NCBI GenBank assembly: GCA_028583605.1
Contig: CM053333.1
Span: 8,078,638-8,142,637, forward strand
Length of the DNA: 64,000 bases
Direction: 5' to 3'
Source: Dastarcus helophoroides
Lineage: Eukaryota > Arthropoda > Insecta > Coleoptera > Bothrideridae
Shown here piece by piece: positions 48,013-57,750 of this stretch; position 1 is the stretch's first letter; each line of letters begins with the position of its first letter. Both the position numbers and the translations under genes were made by a program. The notes under the pieces are model-generated. The model saw only the letters and a program-made list of their open reading frames with translations, had not been told where the DNA came from and made no database searches.

Positions 48013-48871
48013 GAAACCCTACCGATATTCCCTCCACGCGCCTAAGAAGTTTTTACTTCAAAAATGAAATTTGTCATTTCATTTGAAAGTTGTTTTAAAA
48101 GTTAACATAAATTTTTAGAAAGCAAAGTCTTTCTTAATAAATTTTATAACGACAGAAGTGCGAAATATTATTTGTAAAAGGTCTATTGGAAAGGAGAACG
48201 CAGAATAAAAAAGGCGTCTTTCTTTTTAATTCGAGAGCTGCGAGAGAAACTGATCTTTAAAGAAGTTTAATCTTTCGGAACTAATATAAAATTTCACGAT
48301 GTTTAGTAATACACGTCACTAATCGAAATTTATTTGTTTCTAGGTTTAATTTCATGATAATTAATACTCTTTATTATAATTATAAGGATTTATGACTTTA
48401 CTTAATAAGATAATTCCTTTGTTATAGACCAGTATCACGTGTATTTCCACGTGCTACAAATAATTTCAAACATATATAAAGTACGTATAATTATGGAACT
48501 ATTGAACATTTCGTTCCGATAGGGTCGGGTTTTATTGTGCATAACTCAATTTCATGCATTAGAGGAAGATTTGCCTTTAATAGTCACATAATAAAAGACA
48601 ATATGTAGTAATACTTGAATACACAATTATGTATCAATCTATTTTGTAAAGGCACAAAATAAAGTATATACAGGATGATACTTAAGTTTGGAACAAAATT
48701 TATAGTAGACAAAATCACTCAGAACAAATAAAATCACTCAGACAGATCGATTTATATTTATACCTTCTTCGGACAGACAAAAATTGACAATGACTACATT
48801 GACTTTCAGAATTACGACATTTTTTAAATGACAACCTCTATTTTTTTTATTCATTATGCAATATTATTTTC
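48013..48871. other. AT-rich spacer, no gene seen
   Basis: I see nothing beyond AT-rich DNA; TATACAGGATGATACTTAAG near 48668 resembles the TATACAGGGTGT family of ends. Confidence 0.4.
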
Positions 48872-48882
48872 TTCGCTTATTT

Positions 48883-49133
48883 AAAATACAAATCTTGTCC
48901 CCTGAACCAAGACAGATTAAAAAACACAACAAAGATTGCTCTAACACATTTCGGTAGCCAAGCTATCATCTTCAGAGGGATACTATGTTAGTATCTCTCT
49001 GAAGATGATAGCTTGGATATCGAAACGCGTTAGAGCAACCTTTGTTGTGTTTTTTAATCCTTCTTGGTTTCAGGGGACAAGATTTGTATTTTAAATTTTG
49101 AAGATAACCAAAGACCAGTCCATTCCACCAAAA
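48883..49133 (+). mobile_element. Hairpin retroposon (family FB1), best preserved copy
   Basis: This is a 251-bp insertion with a perfect 11-bp target duplication TTCGCTTATTT (48872-48882, 49134-49144). Left and right arms (about 48883-48985 and 48993-49094) are inverse copies meeting at ATACTATGTTAGTAT. Only the right arm extends to the conserved end CCAGTCCATTCCACCAAAA. Each arm, read outward, contains CTGAAGA, a GATAGC stem-loop, GAAA and a short CGCG-type palindrome, which is the layout of a hammerhead ribozyme core. The variable duplication length and one-sided truncation point to target-primed reverse transcription. Confidence 0.85.
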
Positions 49134-49469
49134 TTCGCTTATTTGGACAAGTTTGACGCAAATTATTGCAATGAAAAAAAAATTAGGCAGTCTTGGAGAC
49201 TGCCAACAGAAGTGAAAACTGAAAGCTAGAAAATAACAATGTCTGCGTAGTGTAGTTTAACCCACACTAGTAAACAAGTTAGAATACTGGAAATATTTGA
49301 AAATAAATGCTGTCAAACTGACCTACCTTTTATATTTGCGGTTTTGATGTTTCTAGAGTTGTGGAAACGGATATAATATTTATTGGTAATGAAATACACT
49401 TATAAACTTTATTATCTTTTTATTTACTGCACATCTTATAAATAGTATCATCTCAGGAGCACCAGCACC

Positions 49470-50615
49470 AATAAACGAATTTTGTGAAAAAGTCAAAATT
49501 TCGAGACAAAAACGAATTTTGAGATAAACGTCATAATTTGAAAAATGAAATAAATTTTGAGAAACAAAAGTTGAATTGTCGGAAGTCAAAAAATAAATTC
49601 AGGAAAACAAAGGTTTAATAAAAAAAACCACGATTTACAAAAAATGGTTCCAGTTTCGACAAAGATATCGAAATTTCTGGACAAAATTCAAAACTTTCAA
49701 AAGAAAATGCGACTGTAGGAGAAAAATTGGAATTTTGGGTATAAACTAGTAATTTCGAAATGACGAATTTCGTGAAAAGAAATACTGGAAAACTTGAAGT
49801 TTTCACTAAATCATTTAAAAATAAAACCTAATTTTTCTCAAAAACTCGAGAAATATCCGAAATTCGATAAAAAGCAAAATTGTTAATGGTCTAATTTTGT
49901 GAAAATACGCAATTTTTAGAAGTCGAATTTTGAGAAAAAAAATCGCAATTTTTAAAAACACTGTCCTCAAAATTTAGTACAGACGATGGATTTACAAGAA
50001 ATCTTTTTCTCGAAATCCACAAAAACATTTCTCTCCACATTTTCATTAACATTCCGATCTAATTTAGAGAGAAAGATGATATTTACAGAACCATTAAATT
50101 TTGAGACCGTTTGTTGAAAAATATAAATGGAAAAAAATACGGAATTTCAATAATAAAGGATTTTTGAAATGAAAGTCCTGAAAATGGAATTTTGAAAATA
50201 AAATCGAAGTTTCGACGACGAATTTTGAGGAAAATTAAAAAAAAGACTATTTTAAGATATAACAATCAAAATGTTGAGCTGAACAAGTTAAAATTTCTAG
50301 AAATATTAAGTATCGAATATTGGGATAAAAATCAAAATCTTGCGAAAAAGGCTAACCAGTCAAAATTTCCAAAAACTCAGATTCTAAAATGTGGAGATTT
50401 TCAAAAGAAAACTCAATATTCAGATTATTTTTCTGAATATTTGGAAAAAAAATGAAAATTCGGGAAAATTTCGAAATGAACAAAAAATTCAAAAGTTTTT
50501 AGAGAAAATCAAATGTTAAGAAAAATGCCAAAAAAATTAGTGAAAATTCCGAGAAAAAGACGAAATTTCGAGAATCAAGGGAAAGTTCGCGCAAAAAAAT
50601 CTAATTTTGAGAAAA
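49470..50615. repeat. Degenerate satellite, A-rich orientation
   Basis: TTGAGAAAAA, GAATTTTG and CGAAATTTC words recur without a stable period. Frames at 49615-49806 and 50192-50455 are low-complexity by-products. No gene. Confidence 0.6.
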
Positions 50616-50617
50616 TA

Positions 50618-51085
50618 CAGTCAAAACTCCCCATAACGAACCTCCATATAACAAACCTCCATATAACGAATTTCTCTCGGAACACAGCATTTTACACTTT
50701 ACACATAAACTTATCTCCATTTAACGAACGCAATAAATTTTTTTTTAGTTTTTGGGATAACCATACTAATGACTTTCCAAGATTTAATTACAGTCAAACC
50801 TCTTTATAACGAACCTCTATATACCGAATTCCTTTATATAACGAATTTTTTCAGGGAACATGCCATTTTAAGCAAATTTACACGTAATATTACCTGCATT
50901 TAACAAACAGGATAACATCTTACAACGAATTTTTGAACTAAGATTTTTCAAGGTTTAATTAGTTTTAATAATGGCCTTTCGTTCAGAGAAAGTTCTTAAT
51001 ACCTTATGCTAATGACATTCCAAGGTTTAATTCGTTTATAATTGCATGTCATTTGAAATAAGTAAATACTGAATTTTTCTTGTAA
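50618..51085. mobile_element. Pogo-like repeats, two 5' ends
   Basis: CAGTCAAAACTCCCCATAAC at 50618 and CAGTCAAACCTCTTTATAAC at 50791 are two starts of one family, each preceded by TA. Each is followed by repeated TATAACGAA words and the block ATGCTAATGAC or CTAATGAC. This resembles the ends of pogo/Tc1-group elements. The first copy is cut short by the second. No transposase. Confidence 0.6.
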
Positions 51086-51095
51086 TTTTTTATAA

Positions 51096-51319
51096 TTTTG
51101 GTGAAACGGACTGGTCCTTGGTTATCTTCAAAAAATGAAATACAAATCTTGTCCCCTGAAAGCAAGAAAGATTAAAAGACACAACAAAGATTCTTTTAAC
51201 GTGTTTCGATAGTCAAACTATCATCTTCAGAGAAATACTTTATTTCTCTGAAGATGATAGCAACCTTTGTTATGTTTTTTAATCTTTTTTAATTTCAGGG
51301 GACGAAAATTGTATTTCAG
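51096..51319 (-). mobile_element. Hairpin retroposon (family FB1), copy at 51 kb
   Basis: This is a 224-bp insertion with a perfect 10-bp duplication TTTTTTATAA (51086-51095, 51320-51329). The conserved end lies on the left, so the element is on the minus strand. The left arm keeps the full stem-loop read on the minus strand (GATAGT, TTG, ACTATC); in the right arm the stem-loop is deleted. Confidence 0.8.
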
Positions 51320-51339
51320 TTTTTTATAAATTCTGAGTT

Positions 51340-51762
51340 TTTCTCAACCTAGCATTTCACCTCAAAATTCTGAAGTTACATTTAAAAATTTTTATTATTT
51401 TTGAGACTAAACTATATTTCGAAAAAAAAATTTTAAGATAAAAGATCAAACTAATCTGGATCAAAATTTCAAATTTAAAGTCGAAATTTCAGTATAAAGT
51501 TGAACATTGAAGCTGGAAAGTCCGAATTCGGAGAAAAAAGTCGAAATTTAGGTAAAAACTGATAAATACCTTACGTAATACATTTAAAATGCCAATATTT
51601 TTAGAATAATATCGAAATTGAAAAATAAATTGCGTTGAAAAAGATTATTTCCTAAATTTCGAGAAAAAAGTCTACATCATCATCATCATCGTCGTGTCCT
51701 TATCCGTTACGAACGTTGGTTATCGTCATAGCAATTCTGATTTTGCTTGCGACGCTTCTAAA
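51340..51762. repeat. Degenerate satellite
   Basis: This is the same texture as 49470-50615, with a CATCATCATCATCGTCGT run near 51676. No gene. Confidence 0.45.
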
Positions 51763-51764
51763 TA

Positions 51765-52394
51765 CAGTCAAACCTCTCTATAACGAACCTCCATATACCG
51801 AATTCCTCTATATAACGAAAATTTTTCCAGGGAACATAGCATTTTAAGCAAATTTACACGTCGTATTACCTCCATTTAACGAACAGGATACCTCCTTACA
51901 ACGAATTTTTGAACCAATATTTTTCAAGGTTTAATTAGTTTTAATAATGGCCTTTCGTTCAGAGAAAGTTCCTAATACCTCATGCTAATGACATTCCAAG
52001 GTTTGATTCGTTTATAATTACCTGTCCTTCAAAATAAGTAAATATTCAATTTTTAGGATACCCCATGCTAATGACTTGGTTTACTTGCTAGTATAAAGGG
52101 CGTTTATAGTTTGAGAACACACCTGAACTTGTTCTCAATGCGTTAAATAAGCGCGAAGTATCTTTTGAACAGCAAACATTTTCTAAATTCTCTCTTCAAA
52201 CAGAAATAATAGATTTTTTAAATTAAATTTAATTTATCTACATATGTTTGTTTATATATTCTTAAATAAATGTGTATAATTAAATTTTATATGTGATTTA
52301 TGCATTTTTAATAAAACCTCCCTATAGCGAAAACCTCTCTATAGCGAATTTTTTTGTATGACCTTGAAAATCGCTATAGAGAGGGTTAACTACA
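51765..52394. mobile_element. Pogo-like non-autonomous element, about 630 bp
   Basis: It starts CAGTCAAACCTCTCTATAAC after TA. Its right end carries the inverse (CTATAGAGAGGGTTAACTAC). It includes the family block shared with 50791-51085 (ACCTCATGCTAATGACATTCC). No transposase is encoded. TA insertion and these ends fit the pogo/Tc1-mariner group. Confidence 0.6.
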
Positions 52395-54002
52395 GTTTTA
52401 AATCGCATCTATTCAGACAAAGGTCCTAATTTTTGGGATACCTCATGCTAATGACTTTGTTTGCCCGATAGCACAAAAAATTTTAGTTGATTTAATGCGC
52501 CAGAAGAATAAGAAGACTAAAATTGTACAAAAATGTCGAAAAAAAAAAATAACGCTTAGCGAACAGAAGTCGCAATTTTTTAGCTAAATATTTCTTTTCT
52601 CTTGACTGCTCAAATCAGAGGGAGACAGACGCCCTACGCTGCATCAGTGTGGCGTCAGAAATTGACCAATCTTGAGATAAAGGTCGAAATTTCGACAAAC
52701 AAGTACAAACTTTTAGATTTCTGATTAATTAATTAATTAATCAATCAATTAATTAATTGATTTGTTAAAATTCAGAAATAAAATATTCTCGTAATTTATG
52801 CCTTTTTACAAAAATTTAAAATTGCTATTATCTTTGAAAATTTCCAGATGAATGTTTTTCTTAAAGTTTTTGCTTTTTTATACGATGATCAACCACATTT
52901 CCAGAAAAAAAAATTTTATTGAACATACTGATTTCATGTACGGAGTCAAATTGAAAAAAAAACGTCGAATTTTTCAGAAAGTGTCGAATTTAGAGAAATG
53001 GGAAGTTTGAAGTAAAATGAAGATTTGTGGAAGAAAAACGAATCGAAAATCCCAAAAAGACGCACTCCGAGCAAAAGAAAGAAATTTCGACAATAGAAAT
53101 TTCCCACAGAAAGTTATATTTAAAAAAATAGCGAAATTTTGATAATTGTTGTTTATGAAAATGATGAATTGTTGAACAAAAAAAAAATGAAAATTTTGAG
53201 AAAAAAGACGGAACTTTGAAAAAAATATGATATTTCTAGATCACAAAGGTAGGATGTTGACATCAAAGTCGAAATTTCGTCAAGACGATTTTGAGAAAAA
53301 TATCAAAATTTCGAGAAAAAGACGATTTCAAGGAAAAATCTAAATTTCCAAAAACAAATTAAAAAAATGGAAACTTCGAAAATAAAGACCAATTTTGCGT
53401 AAAAGGTCGTTAATTTACAGAAATATTAAATACCGAATTTTGAGATGAACATGAAAATTTATACTATAAGCGAACAATTAAATTATTTGAAAGTTCTAAT
53501 TCTAGCAAGGTAGACAATTTCAAATGTTTAGAAACATAATGGAATTTTGAGAAAAACCTTGAAATTGGTAAAAAATGTTCAAAGTCAAATTTCAAGAAAA
53601 GTCAAATATTGCAAATAAAAGCGAAATCAAAAAAAGATGAATTTTCAAAAACCAAAATTCGAAAAAAGACGAATTCCTTGGCATTTCGTATGGAAAGTTA
53701 AATTTGAGGTTATTGGTTTATGTTAAAAAAAAAAGAATTTCAAGAAATCCAAGTATTGAGAAAAAGATGGATTTTGAGGAATGACTACAATTTCCAAAAA
53801 CAAAAATGAATTATGGAAAAAAAACGACAAAAATTACGAGAAAAAGATCGAAATTTTAAAGAAAAAGTCAAAATCTAGTAGAAATTCAAAATATTTCGCG
53901 ATCAGAGACTTCAATTTTATTAAATTTAAAAAAAATGAGCAAATTGGAAAAAAAGTCGAAAATTTCAGGTTGAATATTTATTGTTTCTTGGCTGGTTAGG
54001 TC
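52395..54002. repeat. Degenerate satellite, mostly A-rich orientation
   Basis: After a short spacer with ATTAATTAATTAATCAATCA near 52730, the sequence is degenerate AAATTTCGAGAAAAA-type satellite. The frame at 53781-53999 is lysine-rich low complexity. No gene. Confidence 0.55.
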
Positions 54003-54361
54003 ATTGTTGGCGATGGCCATAGTTTCTCTATGGACCAATAGGTGGTAGTGCTAAGAGTCACTCGCTTGACGCCTGGGAATGTTTTAGTACTTACGGAACA
54101 TTTGTTAGCATTCGAGTTGGATATACCAAACTGACGAGATCTAACAAGATCGAAACCGGTATTTGGTTTCCAAACTTCGAATCTAATAAATGTTCAAACC
54201 TATTGGTCTGTGCTTTAGAATCCTTGTCTTCTGGAAACTTTCCTAGAGAGCAACCTCTTCGTTAGGTGGCAGTGTTTCAACTGTTGGTAGTTGAGCTACC
54301 TTATGATGATTCACTATACACGCCTGGAGGGCTGCTTGAATTTGTAGTCTAGGTTGCATTC
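54003..54361 (+). mobile_element. Hammerhead-bearing repeat, unit a
   Basis: This is a ~360-bp repeat with one hammerhead ribozyme near its middle. The left part starts ATTGTTGGCGATGGCC; the right part contains ATGTTCAAACCTATTGGTCT and ends TAGTCTAGGTTGCATTCT. Units at 61470-61768 and 61779-61999 share large parts. No protein is encoded. Size and ribozyme type resemble animal retrozymes; no tandem neighbour is present and no target duplication was found. Confidence 0.8.
54110..54182 (+). ncRNA. Hammerhead ribozyme, type I, minimal stem III
   Basis: Stem I inner helix ACCAAA (54125-54130) pairs with TTTGGT (54162-54167). The catalytic core is CTGACGA (54131-54137). Stem II is GATCT with AGATC around an AACA loop (54138-54151). 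GAAA is at 54152-54155. Stem III is only the palindrome ACCGGT (54155-54160), followed by A at 54161, the predicted cleavage position after a GTA triplet. An outer stem I helix pairs 54110-54121 with 54169-54182 across an internal loop. Every invariant core base is present. Such short stem III ribozymes work best as dimers. Confidence 0.85.
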
Positions 54362-55250
54362 TACTTGCATATTTCAATTTTTAGACAAATTAAATAAAGT
54401 AATGGCTGTGAAATAGTGAATTAGATCGGGTAGCATATCAACTAGTAAATATAGCGAAAAAATGCTCATGATTCGATTGTAGGTGAAACATGTAATAACC
54501 GGTAAAAATTGGTTGAATATGCATTGGCATACGCAAATATGCAAATGTATATAATCCAGTCTCTACTAATCTCTATGTTCAAAACAAATAATATTATTCG
54601 ATCGAATAGTGCGATAATTTCGAAAATCCCCAGACAAAACAATTACTTCACTTAATAGGGGGTCCTGGAACTAAGTACACACAAAAAACAATAAAGGTTT
54701 CCCAAAGTAGTTCTGAAATTGGAAACTCATTACTGCAAAAAGATTTAGTAGGGCGTTCCGGTCTAATGTCGATTGTATCGGTATCGGTTCAACTGAATTA
54801 ACATTTGTTTGATGTGGGGCATTAATTAAAACACCAGTGAAAACATTTGCGGTGTTTGGGCTTAAACCAATAGATTTAGAGCGCGGAGAACACTTCGTTA
54901 CACTTATTCGTATAGTCCTGCAGCCGATCCTTTATTTTTGTTGTTTGTCCGAAAAACAATCCATCGAGAGCAAGTGGCATGATCGAGTAATGTTTTTATT
55001 CTTAAATTAGTTGGCCATATATATACGTATATATCTGAATTTTTTATTGTATATCTTGTTTTGTAGATAATTATGTCGGATTAAAAAACATTTAATGAGT
55101 ATCGTCTGAATTAGCTTGTAGAGATTTTACACTTCGAGTGAATGATATATCCATTGCGCATGATAACGTTGATCATAATTAATAGTTTCGTAATGAGATC
55201 TTCCCAAAAATATTTTTGAACATGCATACATAAGTATATTATTTACTCAC
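54362..55250. other. Spacer before the Ig exon, no gene seen
   Basis: AT-rich, with no exon or repeat recognised. If the Ig gene is read on the minus strand, this is intron sequence downstream of its third-domain exon. Confidence 0.4.
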
Positions 55251-55535
55251 CGTATAATCGTATCGAACCTTCAGTTTCTCCTAGCGAATTTTTCGAGATG
55301 CATCGATAATTTCCAAAGTCCCCCGGTTGAATGTTGCGCACCGTCAATTTCATGTGTGCCCTATAGCTGTTTTCAGTCGTTTCAGTCCCATATTTTTTTG
55401 TTGACAGAAGCATGACGTTGTCATATACCCAGTAACTGATGGCTTTAGGGTAAGCTTCTGTGTGACAATCGATAGTGACATCGGTGCCAGCAGGAGCACC
55501 TACTAGTTGGTTAGGCACCCATATCATCGGCGAGA
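55251..55535 (-). CDS. Ig-domain exon of a DIP/lachesin-like cell adhesion protein
   Basis: This is an internal 285-bp exon on the minus strand, between an acceptor (TTGTATTACAG, AG at 55536-55537) and a donor (GTGAGT at 55245-55250). It encodes one immunoglobulin domain: it begins SPMIWVPNQLVGAPAGTD, has the first cysteine in VTIDCHTEAYPKAISYWV, then LTVRNIQPGDFGNYRC with the second cysteine, and SKNSLGETEGSIRLY at the end. The start PMIW.PNQLVGA and the SLGETEGSI ending are typical of the third Ig domain of insect Dpr-interacting proteins, neuronal surface proteins that choose synaptic partners. Other exons lie outside the window. The exact paralogue is uncertain. Confidence 0.88.
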
Positions 55536-55900
55536 CTGTAATACAATAATTGTCTGTTAAATTTTGAGTTTTGAGGGAAGTTTTTAATATGACATAACAG
55601 CCCGATAGAAATCGCTAAATAAAAATGAATTAATATCAGTTCAGAGCCGGTGAGATACGAGAATCCATAAAAAGTTTTAGAAACTTTTATTTTCCTAAAT
55701 TGAGGGTATAAATTGTTCTTGAACGCGACTGCCGAAAACTTTATATACTTTCAATCGGTGACAAAAATTTATTTCAAAAACATGCGTAAAAACACTAATT
55801 CCACTGATTCCTGAAAAAGATTTTACTCATTTCAGGGGTTCCATTTATATTAAAATTCCTTTCGATCCTGTAAGGAATATCGAGCCGTGTATAATCTTTA
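55536..55900. other. Intronic spacer upstream of the Ig exon
   Basis: AT-rich; no further exon of the Ig gene is recognised between the acceptor and the foldback element that follows. Confidence 0.4.
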
Positions 55901-57278
55901 TATACACGGTGGACCATAAGTAATGGTACATAGAACAATAGTAGATTTTTCGTATAAAAATAACGTGATTTAGACACATTTACCTTATCCCAAAAGTTGA
56001 TATTAACAGAGATACAGGGTGTCAAAGTTGAAAAAAAAATTGTGATTTTTTTCGCATAACTGATGAACACATTTCACTATAGACAAGAAATGTGGCATAG
56101 GGGGGTTTCTTTGGTCAAGAAATTCTAATTTGCTAACAGACTGTCAGTAACTCATAGAGGGCGCCAGCTGCGCTACCTTGTATTATTCTTAAGCATCATA
56201 ACTTTTTTGTGTCTTCATGTACACTTATTTTAAATAGATATTTTTATTTACGTACATTTTTTACGTAAAAAAGAAATACTTTCTAAATGTTGATACAAGC
56301 AACCGTTTTTAAGACATTTGCCTTCAAAGCGTTTATTTTAAGTTGTGTAAATGTGAATTTTTCGCGGGAGGTTTCAAAATAAAAGTAATAAAACTGACTC
56401 TAAAATAGCTTAAATCAAATATTACTCCACTGACATTATTATTACACATATTTTTTAAATTTCTAAATCAAATTGAAATAAAATACGAAAACAAAATTTA
56501 TTTTCAAAAATAAGTATGTGAGAAATGACCTTTTTCATGTAAAGGGATTGTAAACAATTAAAAATCTGGCTGTCTTTTATTGAAATTCATCTCCAAATAT
56601 CTGCTTAGACCACCCAAACTATTAAAATTTTCTTGTGCGGACTCAAAGATCATATTTTACATTTCTATGTTAAAAAACAAATTACGTCTCAATTTTTTGG
56701 ATTTTCTTTATTGAGATTTTCAAAATTTAGGTAATAATATTATCAGCAAAGTAATATTTGACATAAATTACTTTCAAAACTGTCTTATGATTACTTTGTT
56801 TAATTCGAAAATTTAATATCTTAGTAATTTGAAACCAAGGCACGTCAAACTTTAAAGGCAAATATCTTGGAATCGGTTGCTCGTATTAACTTTCAGAAAG
56901 TACAACTTTCTTACGTAAAAAAATATGGGGAAATAAAATAATCCATTTAAAATTAATACACGTGGGCACACAAAAATTTATGATGATTTAGAATTTTGCA
57001 GAATAGCGCAGGTAGCGCCCCCTATCAGCTATTGGTAATATGTTAGCAAATTAGAGTTTGTCGACTTAAGAAACCTCCTTGTGCCAAATTTGTGCCTATA
57101 TTACAATTCATTCCATAATTATTCGAAAAAATCGAAATTTTTTTTTCAACTTTGCTCCCTGTATCTCTCTTAATATTAACTTTTGGTATAAGGTAAATGA
57201 AGCTAAATCACATTATTATTACTATTCGAAAAATCCATCATTGCTTTGTGTACCATTATTTATGGTCCACTCTGTATA
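55901..57278. mobile_element. 1.38 kb foldback element with ~290-bp inverted arms
   Basis: The left arm (about 55901-56195) and right arm (about 56995-57278) are inverse, diverged copies. Matching blocks include TATACACGGTGGACCATAAG against its partner, the GATACAGGGTGTCAAAG-type block against CTCCCTGTATCTC, and AGGGGGGTTTCTT against AAGAAACCTCCTTG. The outer ends read TATACACGG and TATACAGAG, like other TATACAGGG ends in the window. The middle is AT-rich with no ORF. Confidence 0.65.
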
Positions 57279-57750
57279 AAAATGGAAACTGACTGGTCAA
57301 CGCACAGCCCAAACCGCCAACTGTAGGAACTCGAAATTTTACATGGAGATTCTTTCTGTAATGCAGGCGCACACTAAGAAGAGATTTTTGAAAACTCAAC
57401 TTATAAGGGGGCCTAAAGGAATATTAAAAGTACGCTTTGACCTCTGGGGCCGTTCATAAACTACGTGAGAGGTTTTGAGGGCTATTTTGACCCCCTCTCC
57501 CCCTATTGTAAGACATCATAAGATTTCAACTACTCCCCCCTCCCCTTAATAAGAAATTTTCGTTAGAAATGTATGCATCAATAAAATACAACTCCGTTAG
57601 TTTAAAAAATACCTTTTATTATCATCTTATTATTATAAATATCATTAACTCACTTGAATAACATTAATCTTATCAACCTATCACAGTTTTAACCAGAATT
57701 AGTTTAGTAAAACCTAACGTGTTGAAAAAACTAGATAATATATCAAAACT

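Noticed and set aside
52725..52760. ATTAATTAATTAATCAATCA run as a possible homeodomain binding cluster
   Set aside because: It lies in satellite DNA with no gene nearby and is explained by simple-sequence slippage.
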